DNA of 64,000 bases. It comes from Camellia lanceoleosa. Lineage: Eukaryota; Streptophyta; Magnoliopsida; Ericales; Theaceae. The stretch spans positions 65,297,018-65,361,017 of the forward strand of contig CM045763.1 in NCBI GenBank assembly GCA_025200525.1, read 5' to 3'. Positions 1 through 11,715 of this stretch are shown here, one piece after another. A program made the translations under genes and the position numbers. Every line of letters starts with the position of its first letter. Positions within the stretch are counted from its first letter, which is position 1. The notes beneath the pieces were generated by a model, which was not told the DNA's origin, ran no database searches, and worked only from the letters and a program-made list of their open reading frames with translations.

Positions 1-175
1 TGTAAGTGTAAAAGTGTAAGTGTAAGGTGTAAGTGTAAGTGGAAGGTATAAATGAAATGTATAAGTTGCACACCATGTGCCACTTACACAAAAGGTGTAA
101 GTGCAAGGTAAAAAAAGTGTAAGTGTATGGTGTAAGTGGACACAAAAAGATGTAAGGTGGAAGTTGCACACTATA
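1..175. repeat. GTGTAAGT-type short tandem repeat
   Basis: Degenerate tandem copies of an 8-12 bp unit (GTGTAAGT, AGGTGTAAGTG) run from the window edge to about 175, with two imperfect ~35-bp blocks that include a CACTTACAC inverted copy. It is the inner part of the element ending at 966. Confidence 0.75.
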
Positions 176-263
176 GCATTACCCTAAGTCCTATTAGTGG
201 AGATTTTCTTTCCGTGTAATCCTATTTTTGATTTTGGTAGTGTTTTGGTGGACAAATATACCA

Positions 264-870
264 TTTTATTAATGTGACAAGCATGATGTAATGTTCTAAT
301 ATGGCAGATATTAATGTACACTCCAACGATGTGACACTCTAAAAAAATAAAATAAATTTAGTGTACTTTTCCTAAATGTGACATTTCAACGATATAACGC
401 TTTAAAAAAATTAAAAAAACTCCTTAATGTATTTTTTCTAAATGTGACAACGCGATGAGTATGACGTGACACTCCAAAACTTTCATTTCAAAAAAAATAA
501 AAACTCTTTAGTGTACTTTTCCTAATGTGACAACATGGCGGGTATGATGAGACATTTCAAAAAAATAAAAATTTCTTAGTATACTTTTCTCAAACGTGAC
601 AACGTAACAGGTATGATGTGACACTTTAAAAAAAATAAAAATTTCTTAGTGTACTTTTTTCAAATATGACATGTGACACTCTAATGTAGTGAGTATGATG
701 TGACACTCTAAAAACTCTTTAGTGTGACACTATAAAAAAAATTAAAGACTCTTTAGTGTACTTTTTCTAAATGTGAAATTCTAACGTAACGGGTATGATA
801 TGATACTAAAAAACTCTTCAGTATATTTTTTTCTAAATGTGACATTCCAATACAACAGACAAATGAGTCA
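264..870. repeat. Minisatellite of about 70-80 bp units
   Basis: Seven or eight degenerate units each carry the phrases AATGTGACA, GGTATGATGTGACACT, an A-rich tract, and CTTTAGTGTACTTTT. Units differ by small indels. The same unit recurs on the opposite strand at about 49840-50240, so this is the internal repeat of a dispersed element family rather than a local expansion. Confidence 0.75.
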
Positions 871-1001
871 TTACACATCCAAAAGTACTAAATGGATCAC
901 AAGAAAAAAAATATGAGATTAGATAGATTATAAGTTCAAAATATAGGACTTATTGAGCAATCTCCCTAAATAATTTTGGTATTATTCACAAATCCACCTT
1001 G

Positions 1002-1006
<5 letters not shown>

Positions 1007-1038
<32 letters not shown>

Positions 1039-1366
1039 GGTACATCGGAAATTAAAAGAAAAAAAAGAGGACTAGGCCTCATTACTTCCATCCAGATTCA
1101 ACAAATCCGCAACTAACGCATGGCGAATTTCGTCTTGAGGTTCATTCACAATGAGCAGCTCAAGAGGTTGATTAGCTCCAAGTTTAGCTAAATTATCTGC
1201 ACAAATGTTGCCTCCTCTGCGGACATGTTGGACTGTACACTCACAGTCCCTTAAGATGATCCTTGAGTCTTCCACAATGCCACGGAAAAGGCATTTAGCA
1301 CCTGGTTCTTCATTTAGCAACTGCACCACTTATTCTGCATCCGTTTAGCAGCTGCACCACTTGTTC
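1007..1366 (-). mobile_element. 5'-truncated LINE insertion with poly(A) tail and 23-bp target duplication
   Basis: On the minus strand the segment reads: end of an RNase H domain, a TAG stop at 1074-1072, about 35 bp of 3' UTR, then a run of about 30 A (T on the plus strand, 1007-1036). It is flanked by an exact 23-bp direct repeat starting ATTCACAAATCC (984-1006 and 1367-1389). This is the signature of target-primed reverse transcription by an L1-type LINE. Near the 5' junction a ~20-bp piece (TTTAGCARCTGCACCACTT) is duplicated, which looks like junction filler. The fragment is only about 360 bp. Confidence 0.9.
1072..1329 (-). pseudogene. LINE RNase H C-terminal fragment
   Basis: This 85-codon open frame contains the phrase VQHVRRGGNICADNLAKLGA, typical of the C-terminal RNase H domain of plant LINE ORF2 and RNase H-like proteins (the family's V.R..N..AD.LA motif). 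In a full LINE this domain removes RNA from the RNA:cDNA hybrid. The catalytic N-terminal part of the domain and all of the reverse transcriptase and endonuclease are missing because of 5' truncation. The frame opens with GTG and has an in-frame stop directly upstream, so it is a dead fragment and not a gene. Its natural TAG stop and the poly(A) tail follow. Confidence 0.85.
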
Positions 1367-1542
1367 ATTCACAAATCCACCTTGTCTTTGCAACCTCATG
1401 TCATGTGGTAAAAGTCAATAACACCTTTAAAAGCAATAACCCAAGACTCTTGCGTAGTTTAAAACAAACTGAATAAAAAACGGTGGGGGTAAGAAAAGAA
1501 AAAGAAAAAAAAATGAAGTGGAAGTACTATCATAGCACGAGT

Positions 1543-2252
1543 AATTATTAGGGATACTTACGTGTAAGTTTTAATAAGTAAACTTATTATCTAATAGGTT
1601 TTATGAGAAAAATTTGTTATAAAAAATGTCACTAATTATAAGTTTTACCGACAATTTATAAAAATTATGACAAAAAAAAGTCATTAATTGTCAATTTTAA
1701 CAACGTATATAAAAAATTGTTACAAAAAAATTATTTTTAGCGACAATTTTATCAAGATTTATTTTCAATAGGACTTGATGGAAATTAAGTCCAACTATTA
1801 GGACATATTGGTAGTTTACTCTAATTATTATTATTTTTAGGAATTTATGTGTAGGTCATAACAGATAGATTTATTGTTTAATAGGTCTTATAAAAATTAA
1901 TGGCATATTCATCAAATATTATTAAAAAAGTCATTAATTGTAAAGTTTTATTGACAGTTTAAAAATTTTATCACAAAAATTACCACCAATTATAAGTTTT
2001 AGCGACATTTTGAAAATATTGTCACAAAAAAAGATCATTAATTTTCAAGTTTTGCCACTAATTGTAAGCTTTAGCAACAATTTACAAAAATCGTGATAAA
2101 AAAAAAGTCACAAATTATTAATTTTTAGCGACATATGCAAAAAATCATCACAAAAAATAGTTTAAGAGACGATTTTATTAAGACTTATTTTCAATAGTGC
2201 TTGATAGAAATTAAATCCAATTATCAAGACTATTGATAATTTACACTTTTTT
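1543..2252. repeat. Tandem duplication with internal ~50-bp subrepeats
   Basis: Two units of about 300 and 400 bp (1543-1835 and 1836-2252) share start (GGRAT-TTACGTGTARGT, then TTATTRTYTAATAGG) and end (TTTATTTTCAATAG-ACTTGATRGAAATTAA). Inside each, a ~50-bp phrase (GTCATTAATTGTCAAGTTTTAGCGACAATTT) repeats several times. It is AT-rich and non-coding. It may be a non-autonomous DNA transposon, but I cannot define its ends. Confidence 0.65.
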
Positions 2253-3971
2253 TTTTTTTGGGTGTATAATAATGCCATCATGTCATCATTAATTAACTAA
2301 ACATAAATGGTAAATTTCACTAAATGTAACTATCTATTCTAACTTAATTTTGTAATTTCCCTCGTCACACATATACTTCCATGGCAATTTTTTATTATGA
2401 GGTGTTTTAAATTTTAATTCTTTGTTTTGTTAGAGGTGGTGCTTTAAAGATGTGTTTTATACCGTCTCTATAAGTCACTCAAATTTCGTGGTTGTTTGGA
2501 GTTTATTTTATTTATTTATTTTTTAGACTTTTTTGTTGGTTTTTTAAAACTTTAATATTTATTTATTTTTTTGAAATTTTTCAAGAAGAGTTTTGGGTTC
2601 TGCTTGACTAGATGTATCGGAAAAGTATAAAAAAAAATTAAAAAATTGAAAACAAGTCCAAAAATGACCACAAAAAAAAAAAGGCAAAAACAATTGTCAT
2701 TCTTGTTTTTTTTTTTTTTTTTTTTAAAGATTTTTTCATTTTTTTAATTATCTTTTTAATTTCGTCTACCAAGGTAGACTGGAAATTTTTTTTAAAAAAA
2801 ATTGACAAAATTAAAAAAAAAAAAAATTCACTACAGACAAAGGGGGTGTGAAGTGTCTATTTTAGGTTGTCCTCGTATTGTCCTCGTAAGAGAAAACTAG
2901 CCTCATTTAAATTTTCGTCACTCACAATGTGGAGTAAAGAATAGTTATTATCAACAACTATACTCATAAAATAGTACATCACATTAAAATTAATAACCAA
3001 ACACCTAATCAATTACCTAAAAAACGGTTCATGATTGTAACCCATAATAATTCATCAAATCTAACTGTCCTCATATTTATAAATACTAGTAATAAAAAAA
3101 ATAACAATAGTGTCTTCGCTGGGATGTGAGTTGATTTTTAACTTTTTAATTTTTTAGTTTGGGGTTAAAAGTTTTGTTTAGGATAAATTTTTTTTATTTT
3201 TTTGACTTTTGTGAGAGAAAAAAATAAAATTATTATGATTTAGATGTGATATTTTATCTTATTAACTTTTTAATCTATTTTATTTTTTTGTGACTATTTT
3301 AACTCAAACCATTTATGCCGAACGAAGCCAAAGTTTGCTAAGTCAAAAAAAAAAAAAAAACCAAGCAGTTTGTACCTCTTATATTAGAATAATACTAGAT
3401 GTATCAATTAATGTACTAACCAATATACTAACAGATAATGTGACATAATTTTAAAATTTTTAGATATTTATAATTTGTATAATATAGGTGAAGTCAATCA
3501 TAATTATATAACAGTAATTGGTACACTAATATATATATATATATATATTAATTAATGCATGTAGCACCACCGTTTATATTAAGGATATGATCTCTCTCTC
3601 TCCCCCCATTTTTCAATAATGTGACATTTTGTTTGGTTTGATTTTTTCTGTTTTTTTTTTTTTTTTTGAAAAGTTTCAAATATATATATATATATATTAA
3701 TTTAGTGAAAAAATGATAAAGAAAGACATTCATTATTTTTTAAGGAATTGAAAATAATTTTAAAAAATTAAAAAATATTTTTTAATTTTTATTTTTATCA
3801 AACTAATTCTGAAATTGAAACCAAATATAAATTTTTCTTCATCACGATGGGATGCATGTCCTCTTTGGTTGTATTTTCATTTTCATTTTTTATTTTTAGA
3901 AATAAAAATAATAAAAAGTTTTAACACATTTAATATTTTTATTTTTGCATTATTATTATTTTTTTTTGACG
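2253..3971. other. AT-rich non-coding DNA
   Basis: No gene is supported here. The stretch contains homopolymer runs (T at 2707-2725, A at 3345-3360, T at 3651-3667), AT microsatellites (3531-3549 and 3680-3697) and MITE-like A/T foldbacks around 3720-3960. The short open frames are low-complexity. Confidence 0.7.
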
Positions 3972-3980
3972 TTTTAAAAA

Positions 3981-4031
3981 GGGAAATTTATTTATAAATC
4001 CCATTTAGAGATGTTTTATCCCAATAAGTCC
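3981..4031 (+). repeat. Left terminal inverted repeat of the MULE
   Basis: Begins GGGAAATTTATTT and aligns without gaps to the reverse complement of 14175-14225. It is followed by three spaced copies of a CCCAATRAGTCC-like motif (about 4018-4031, 4050-4063 and 4079-4092), possible transposase-binding sites. Confidence 0.85.
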
Positions 4032-4099
4032 ACAAAGAAAAATTATATCCCAATGAGTCCCATATAGATTTCTTCTTATTCCATAAAGTCCAGTTTTAA

Positions 4100-4420
4100 T
4101 TTAGATATTTATACGTGGACTATTATGCCCTTATATATATATATATATACACCGCGGTACACGTAACTCCACGCCTTTGATTTCGTTATTCGCTTTTGCG
4201 CTTTATCTTTCCAATTCAAATCGCACGCTTTCTACCTTGCATGTCGCCGTTTCTATCGCTCGAGGCGTTGATGTCCTAGAGTTTATTTGTTGCTGTTCTA
4301 GTCTGGTATGGCGATTTTCAAGTGAAGAGGACGGTTGCGTGTTCTTCTCATATTTTTCGAGTATAACCGCTCAAGCGCTTGTTTTTGAGTTTTGACGATC
4401 AGAGGATTGGACGATTAAGG
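4100..4420 (+). promoter_or_regulatory. Probable promoter and leader of the MULE transposase
   Basis: A TATATATA run at 4133-4150 is followed by a less AT-rich, CpG-containing ~270-bp stretch that ends in AAG|GTCAGTAT near 4420, a plausible splice donor. Its place just inside the left end, ahead of the plus-strand transposase, suggests a promoter and 5' UTR exon. This is inference from position and composition. Confidence 0.4.
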
Positions 4421-4551
4421 TCAGTATCATTGTAGTTATGAATACATGTTCACTTTTTGTTTTGATTTGTAGGATGAATCAGATCCTTTGTTCTTGGATT
4501 GATATGGATTGGATGCTTGGATGCTCTGTTTTTTCAATTTCATGCATCATA

Positions 4552-5200
4552 CGTGGTCATTGGAGGGGAGGTCATTCAGATTTATGTTGAATGTTATAAT
4601 ATTCCTTTTACTTTGATGTATGCGTAATGAGACTCTGTGTTTGCTATATAATTCACAGTATATTGAATAATGTGAAAGTTTACATCATGTTAGTATTACG
4701 TGAAGAATGTGAATGTTTGCATTTTACTTTGATGTTTGTTTAATGAGGCTATGTCTGAGTGATATAATTGTGATTATATGGATCAATGTGAATGTTTACA
4801 TCGTGGTCATTGGAGGGGAGGTCATTCAGATATATGTTGAATGTTATAATATTATGCGTAATGAGACTCTGTGTTTGCTGTATAATTCACAGTATATTGA
4901 ACAATGTGAAAGTTTACATCATGTTAGTATTACGTGAAGAATGTGGATGTTTGCATTTTACTTTGATGTTTGTTTAATGAGGCTATGTCTGAGTGATATA
5001 ATTGTGATTATATGGATCAATGTGAATGTTTACATCGTGGTCATGTGGAGGGGAGGTCATGAGATTAGTGATGAATGTGGATCTTCTATAATTCAGAGTA
5101 TATGTGTCAATGTAAATGTTTACATTGTGTTCATATGATGTGAAGAATGTGGATGTTCTCACTTTTACTTTGATGTTTGCTTAATGAGGCGTTTGTGTGG
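4552..5200. repeat. Tandem repeat of about 235-250 bp in the transposase leader
   Basis: The phrase CGTGGTCATTGGAGGGGAGG starts at 4552 and 4802 and, altered, at 5036. Each unit carries ATGTGAATGTTTACATC-type half-palindromes. Open frames here are read-throughs of the repeat. It lies between the leader and the first coding exon and is probably intronic. Confidence 0.75.
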
Positions 5201-5204
5201 GTGT

Positions 5205-5330
5205 GAATATTCACATTTTGTTTAATGTGAATATTCACATTTTGTTTAATGTGAATTATGGATTTAACACTTGAACTGTAATTGTATGCTTTTAATTTCC
5301 GCACAATGTGAATATTCATATCGGGTTGGA
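5205..5330. repeat. TGTGAA-NN-TTCACA palindromes, cluster 1
   Basis: Two exact copies with the fully self-complementary centre (TGTGAATATTCACA), at about 5211 and 5228, and one degenerate copy near 5305. They lie just before a TTTTTACAG acceptor at about 5363. Confidence 0.8.
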
Positions 5331-6479
5331 TTATTGTTAATTGTTGTATTGTTTTGTTTTTACAGGAGATGGATAGCTTTATGATGTTGGTGTGTACATA
5401 TGGTTGCAGTACCACTGTAATAAATGCTGCCCACGCATGGTGTTATTCGCGTTTGGTGGACTGTTTGTGTGAAAAATGGGGGGAGTTGTCTGTTGGTTCT
5501 ATTTCATTGTTTTGTAAATTACCTGGGATTAGTAGGTGTGATTTGGAGAATGACGAAGAATTTTAACATGTTATTGCTTGCTAAATCAATGGGGTACAAC
5601 ATGTAGAAGTTGTGGTTGAGTTGAAAAGTGATATTGGTCACCAAGTAGTTTGGGATCGCATGTGGGGTTGAGGAAGAAGTTGATGCACTACGGAGATTTT
5701 GCCACCATAAGGAGAAGGTGTTGTTGTCACCCCTTGTGCAAATGGTATTACGCATGTGGAACAACGGTTTGTTGGAGGTGCACAAGAATTTCGTGGACGC
5801 TTTTGTGTAAGTTTGCCATCCAATGTGGGTTCCATTACATACGGAAGAACGAGACAACAAGAGTTATCATTGTAGGCGCGATGCGGAGGAGAGGGGCTTG
5901 TGGGCTATACATTGTAGAGCACAACGAGCAAATGATTTTTTCTACATTAAGAGGTATAGTGACGGCATACTTGTAGAACGGATGTCCTAACATCGAAGAA
6001 TCTCATGAGTTAGTTCGGATTTGGTGTCGAGTATCATATATGAAATTGTGAGGACAAGCCGCTGACTCGGCCGTGTGATGTAGTGACTATTTTGAAGAGG
6101 GATTATGGGTTAGATGTTAGTTACCATGTATGGTTGGGTGTGGAAAAGCAAAGGCGGTATTCATGGAGATCACTCGTTATCATTTGACCACCACGGTGGT
6201 ATTCGAATGTGATGCGGTACAATCCAGGAGTTATGTCAATGTTGACTATGATGCAAGTAGTCAACGCTTTGTCGCTTCTTTATGTCATTTGTCGTGTATT
6301 TCGGTTCAATGCTTGTCGGCCTTTATTATTCTCGATGGAACATTCCTCAAAGGAAAGTACAAAGGTCACTACTTGCGTAACAATAAAGACTAAACAATGG
6401 TTAGTAGTTTTTTAGCCGTCTATTCATGTCAATATTCACCGAGCAAAGATTGTCCCGACATAAGAGTGATTGGTAAGTT

Positions 6480-6800
6480 ATAAGTAATGTGAACATTGAC
6501 ATTAGTATGCACTGATGTGAAGGTTTACATTTGTGTATGATAATGACAGTAATGTGAACATTCACATTATTACACTCTGATGTGAATATTCACATCACTG
6601 TGTAGTAATGTTAGTTGATCCATTAATGAACAGTACTGTGAATGTTAACATTGTCAGTGACTCAACAATCAACAATGAAGTATGAATGGTCGTTAATGTG
6701 AATGTTCACATCGTAGACGTTTACGAACTTGAATCCAAAAATAACAATAGTAAATAGGGCAATGTAGATATGAACATTCACATGACCTGTTTAGTTTAAA
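6480..6800. repeat. TGTGAA-NN-TTCACA palindromes, cluster 2
   Basis: Three exact copies (about 6552, 6580 and 6696; centres CA, TA, TG) plus about five near copies, in a presumed intron between the DGTFLKGKYKG exon and the SDRNLGL exon. Confidence 0.8.
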
Positions 6801-7369
6801 CTGTTTTCTATTCACTTCGGAATATTGTGAACAGTTGTGTGTTGGTGTTGTGTTGTAGGTCTGCTTCGCTGCCTTTGCGATTGTTGATTCGTGAGACCAC
6901 GCCAATTGGTCGTGGTTCTTGCATGAACTTGGGAAGGTTGTTGATGGGAAGCGCCATATTACTTTTATTTCGGATCGTAATCTTGGTCTGTTAGAAGCTA
7001 TGCCAAAGGTGTTCCCATCGGCTCATCACGGTTATTGCTTACAACACTTGAAGAGCAATTTAAGAGACCGGATGAAAGGAATTGATAATGGATTCAGGGA
7101 TCACCTAGTAAGTAGTTTGGGTGACTGTGCCTACGAGCCAACCGTGGTAGGGTTCCATGAAAAGCTTGCAAAATTAAAAGAGGAGGGTAAACAACGAGCT
7201 AAAATTTTTTTCAAGGACTTGGCACCTGAGCATTGGGCAAATTCATACTTCAGGTAATAATAGTTTCCTAAGGTGTTTATCTTTGTGAATTTTAGAATGG
7301 TAGCGATGTGAATTTTCGATTTAGAATGGTAACAATCTTCGAATTGTGTTTCATGTTAACTGTAAATGA

Positions 7370-7660
7370 TGTGAACGTTCACATCTGCTAATGATGACTG
7401 ATGTGAATGTTCACATCTGTTAAGTTGTCAAATAGTAATTCAATGTCTTTCAGATTTGAATGTTGACACGTGTCATATTTTGTTGTTGTTGTTAACGGTC
7501 ACATATTGTCCATCGTGTAAGTTGACAACATAATAAGCATATAATGTGAACATTCACATTATTGTAAACTGGTAGCAGATAAACACATTATTATAACCTC
7601 GATGTGAATGTTCACATCGCAGTATTCTAATGTCGAGGTATGAATGTTCACATCATAACG
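7370..7660. repeat. TGTGAA-NN-TTCACA palindromes, cluster 3
   Basis: Four exact copies (about 7376, 7403, 7547 and 7602; centres CG, TG, CA, TG) and one lacking part of the left arm, in a presumed intron before the ESFNNRIKEARNLP exon. Confidence 0.8.
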
Positions 7661-8394
7661 CCAATTGTCGCACTGTTAAATGCCGTATTGTACAATGTTT
7701 GTGATATTGTGCAGGCATGCGTTATGGGAGATGACATCCAATGCGGCGAGTCATTCAATAACCGGATTAAAGAAGCACGTAATCTTCCTATCACTCAAAT
7801 GGTGGACACAATTGCACTCGCTGATGCGCAAATGTCCGCAAGGTGACTAAGCAAACAAATGGAATGAGCTTATTTGTCCGACATTCAAACACGGCTTATG
7901 GATTCGCTCAATGACAAAGCAGGCTTGGCAAGTTAGCAAAGCCAATGAGGATGTGTTTGAAGTTCATTCAATACCATCACAGCTTGATGTTTCGAGGCGA
8001 CATGTTCTTGCTTCAAATGGCAAATCAACGGATTCCCATGTGACCATGTCATATTGCCATTCAAGAGCCGATACAATCTCAATGATTGTGTGGAACATTA
8101 CTTTCATGTTCGTACATATCGTACCCTATTCGGGAGCCATATTCCCTATACCATCAAGGAGAAGCCGCTTTTGATCGCACGACTTCACTATATACCCGCT
8201 AACCGTGAAAAGACCAATTTAAGGTCAAGAAGAATAGGATCCCATCAAGAGGTGAGAAACCGCAAATAAGGTGCGGGAGATGTGATAAGTTGGGTAGCCA
8301 TAATCGGAAGTCATGCACGGAGCCGATATAGGATGTACCTTTTTTCCATTTCAACATTGTATTTCACATTGGATTCTTATATTCATTTTTGAAA

Positions 8395-8632
8395 TAAGAT
8401 GTGAATATTCATGACATCGTTGTTGCCATTCGCATAATCAGAAGTTATGATGTGAATATTCACATCATCAAATTATTAGATGTGAATATTGAATTGTGTT
8501 AAGAAATATCCTACGCACACCTGCCATATTGTGTTATTGGAACACTTTAAGCAATATTCACATTCCTCAGTATGGTTTAAAATAGAAGAAAGTGCACAAT
8601 GATTCTGTGATGTGAACATTCACATCATCTCA
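8395..8632. repeat. TGTGAA-NN-TTCACA palindromes, cluster 4
   Basis: Two exact copies (about 8450 and 8613) and several partial ones, in the short region between the 3' ends of the two convergent genes. Confidence 0.8.
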
Positions 8633-9599
8633 TGTGTATTCCGGGGGGAAAAAAAAATACTATCTCAATGTGCATGACCAACGCAAAATAAGCCTGAAAA
8701 TGCATATACATATATTGAATGAAAAATGTCTGTACAAGCAGTGATATAGACTTGATTTACAATTAAGCTAGTCTGGTCCAATATGAAAAATCTATTGACA
8801 CTAAATTGTCTTAAATCTGGATAACAGATTTGGGTAACAGTGATAGGTGGACAACCCCCACCTATAGGTTTTCACATTGCACCGTCTTTCTGTGGTTCAG
8901 GAAAAGGTGTACTAATGAGTCTCTTATTTGGCACCATTCATAGCGAGCTAGGCTGGCAACAATGTCTTCACGGTATACATGCGCCCTCATGATGTAACAA
9001 ATCGCAGTTCAAGAATCCACCCTGAAAATGCGAACTTGTTGTTAGATTTTGAAATTTAGGTGGGTAATGATTGTGGAACATGTGTAGAAAACGATTTTAG
9101 GCTTACGAATTTGGTGCTTGCTGAGGACAGATTTCCACTGATATGATTGTTTTCGAAGTATTTTGGCTTGATAAGTTGGTCCATAATGGTGATGATGGTC
9201 CAATGTTGTGCACCAAAGCTGTGATGTAGTCCCTCTGCCAACAATTAAATTTCATATTAGGCACCAACCAACATAGGCATATATCCAATTTCAAATATTA
9301 CACGTCACGACAAGTATTATTTATGGCTGCCAGTTACCAGTATTTGTGCTTTGTCAATATGTGGGTCATGTATGCCTTCTCTTGGGCGCAGTGAGTTATA
9401 ATGCCTCCATACATTCTCTTTCACGTCGTACACAACAATTGTCCAGTGGAAGTTGTCGTGTATTGGGAATATTAAGTATCTCTGGCCTTGATACTCCTTG
9501 ATGTGTACATCAATCAGTTTATTCCTCTTGTGAGGGGGGTACTCTTGCACGATTTTCTACACACAAAGCGCATACAATGATGCATATCAGTTTTAATAT

Positions 9600-9920
9600 C
9601 AATGTTTGATGATACTGATGTGAATGTTCACATCAGTAATGGCGAGTGATACTACTGATGTGAATGTTCACATTTCATAATGGGGTGTGATACTACTGAT
9701 GTGAATGTTTACATTGCCTAATTGTCCGTGGGATTACTGATGTGAATGTGCACATTGCGTAATGGTGAGTGACACAACTGATGTGAATGTTCACATTTCA
9801 TAATGGCGAGCGATACTACTGATGTGAATGTTCACATCTCATAATGTCGCTATTACATCGATGTGAATGTTTCCATATGCAAATGGTGAGTGATGTTAGT
9901 GATGAGCATTCACATGTATT
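9600..9920. repeat. TGTGAA-NN-TTCACA palindromes, cluster 5 (about 40-bp period)
   Basis: Seven near-regular units of about 40 bp, each a spacer (AATGGCGAGTGATACTACT) plus the palindrome. Four have exact arms (about 9618, 9659, 9780 and 9820). They lie in an intron of the ULP1-like gene. Confidence 0.85.
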
Positions 9921-10093
9921 GAAACATAATCAACATTAAAGTGTAGTGGTTACCAAACATGTGCTTGTAAAGATGAATGATGAATCCTCCAAACTTGGGT
10001 TGACTAGGCCTTGTAGTTCAAGTAGAATTTCACCATAAGCATCTATCACATGCGTAACTGTAAGGGTGGCAAGACGTTATTTTTGGCAAAGGT

Positions 10094-10100
<7 letters not shown>

Positions 10101-10144
<44 letters not shown>
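10101..10144. repeat. (GT)n microsatellite
   Basis: About 21 GT dinucleotides, in a presumed intron of the ULP1-like gene. Confidence 0.95.
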
Positions 10145-10147
<3 letters not shown>

Positions 10148-11429
10148 GTACACATTTACAGTTCCCATACATTGTTCGTTATTGAATCTTCCTTGATGAT
10201 GTGTATGATGTCATCAAAATACACATATTTAGTCTTTGAGTCCCCTCGCCACACTAGCAACCTGTGCATTGTGATTACAGAAAACGTTAATGTTAACATT
10301 GCACATTTATGAAATGATCTATTTTCTTAAATATGTATGTGAAGTGAACGTGATCCAAAAAAAAAAAAACAGGACGAAACATGTAAGAACACTTACTCGT
10401 CACCGCCATTCTTGTGCAAAGTTTGTACTTTTTGCTTGTTGAGTTTGTTCATGTTAGCGCAGACCTTCAGTTTGTTGCTCAAGGTTAACTTCTTTGACTT
10501 TGTTGGCTGCTTTTTGGGTGCTTGTTTGTCCAAATCCTGTGCAATTTGGACTGCATGTGATTGCTCTTCGGCTCCCTCTTTCCCTTTCTTCTGACCAGGC
10601 AGGTTGGGGTATTCAAACTCGTCCAACCTGTGTTCTTTCCTTACCTTTTGCTTAATGCGCTTTACCTCGATGGGGTCGACAATGTGTTCCAATGTCATGG
10701 ATGCTTGTTCAGTCCGCTGAGCCTTTTGTGCTTCAACTTGAGTGATGATGTGGACTGACCGATCGTCAAAAGGTCTTGAAGTATCGTTTTTCACATTCCA
10801 AGTTGATGACCAACTTTGTCACCAATTTCTGATCTTTCAACTCCATGCAAGTCTTCATGTCCATGTCCACATTGATGGGCTTGATTGGTCAAATAGTTTG
10901 GCTTCAAGGGTAGCAATCACCCTTGCCCTCAATTCCCAAGATTCTTCCAATTGTTTGTACTTTGCTTCCCATTGCCGCATAAGACCCCAAGCTTTTCGCT
11001 CGTTATGAGTAATTCTACAATGTCGGTTCAATGGTTGTGCTATGATGATTCCTTTCTCAAGATTGGGATGCTACAAATGGGGTGGTATAATGTCCAACAC
11101 CATTCAGTCCGTTGATCGGCTGTAAATGCATCCATGTCATCACCGCTGATCGCCTTCGCTGATCCTCATTGCTTTCATTTTTCTTTTATCGCACTTGACA
11201 AAATCTCGTGTTTGGGCTCCACATTCAATTTTGTATGGCGGTACATCTTCGCTTCAATTGGTGATGCCATTAGCTCGCCGCCATATACCTCATTTAAAAC
11301 CCAAATTTTAGCCAAAGATATGGACTTCATGTTGCTATGTAAGGTGGAGGTCCCATTTTACGATCGTGGAATGGCATTGGGGTTACGGTTGTAAGATTGT
11401 TGTATGCTCACACACCCAAGATCAAACAA

Positions 11430-11715
11430 ATAATGATATGAGTAATGTGAATGTTCACATCTATTAACATTGATGTGAATGTTTACACCATTGGGGCATT
11501 GATAGAATTTTTACATCAATTAAGGTCGATGTGAATGTTCACATCCGTCGATGTGAATGTTCACATCTCCTAATGGGTAGACATGTTATCGATGTGAATG
11601 TTCACATTCCCTAAAGGTAAGTGTTACTAATGATGTGAATGTTCACATCTTAACGCGAGTGGTACTATCGTCAGGAAATGTTCACATCTGTTAATGTGAA
11701 TGTTTACACCAAAGA
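11430..11715. repeat. TGTGAA-NN-TTCACA palindromes, cluster 6
   Basis: Five exact copies (about 11447, 11529, 11549, 11590 and 11633) and three or four near copies, spaced irregularly at 20-60 bp, upstream of the 10393-11400 coding block on the minus strand. Confidence 0.85.

Larger units (their letters stand above)
1..966. mobile_element. Right part of a non-autonomous MULE-like element
   Basis: The segment holds only tandem repeats and ends at 966 in a terminus whose reverse complement begins GGGAGATTGCTCAATAAGTC. This resembles both ends of the MULE at 3981-14225 (GGGA, then AATAAGTCC about 15 bases in). A second subterminal motif (ATCCATTTAGTAC, reverse strand) lies about 60 bp further in, as in the other MULE-like ends of this window. 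The left end is outside the window, so no target duplication can be confirmed; its expected right copy would be TAAATAATT at 967-975. No coding capacity is seen. Confidence 0.5.
5370..8335 (+). pseudogene. mudrA-like: MULE (mudrA-type) transposase, broken
   Basis: Transposase that would cut and join the element's ends. In order, across several frames: an N-terminal domain ending DLENDEEF (about 5530-5570); a Cys-containing FLYWCH/WRKY-like segment (RRDAEERGLWAIHCRA, about 5875-5925); the first catalytic motif ILDGTFLKGKYKGH (about 6325-6375); AAFAIVD then NWSWFLHEL, SDRNLGL and the C-x2-H motif HHGYCLQHLKSN (about 6860-7070); ESFNNRIKEARNLPITQMVD (about 7750-7815); a SWIM-type finger CDHVILPFKSRYNL (about 8045-8085); and a zinc knuckle CGRCDKLG-HNRKSC (about 8270-8325). 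Palindrome-filled introns lie near 6400-6850 and 7260-7690. In-frame stops (for example after AIVDS) and several frame changes make it a pseudogene, unless some reflect sequencing error. Confidence 0.9.

Noticed and set aside
4713..5138. Small repeated open frames (MFAFYFDVCLMRLCL and similar)
   Set aside because: They arise from the ~250-bp tandem repeat and recur in step with it.
9600..9920. Regularly spaced palindromes resembling a CRISPR array
   Set aside because: The spacers are themselves repeats, the setting is a plant MULE intron, and no cas gene is present.
10103..10312. Open frame starting MCVCVCV
   Set aside because: It is a translation of the (GT)n microsatellite running into intron sequence.
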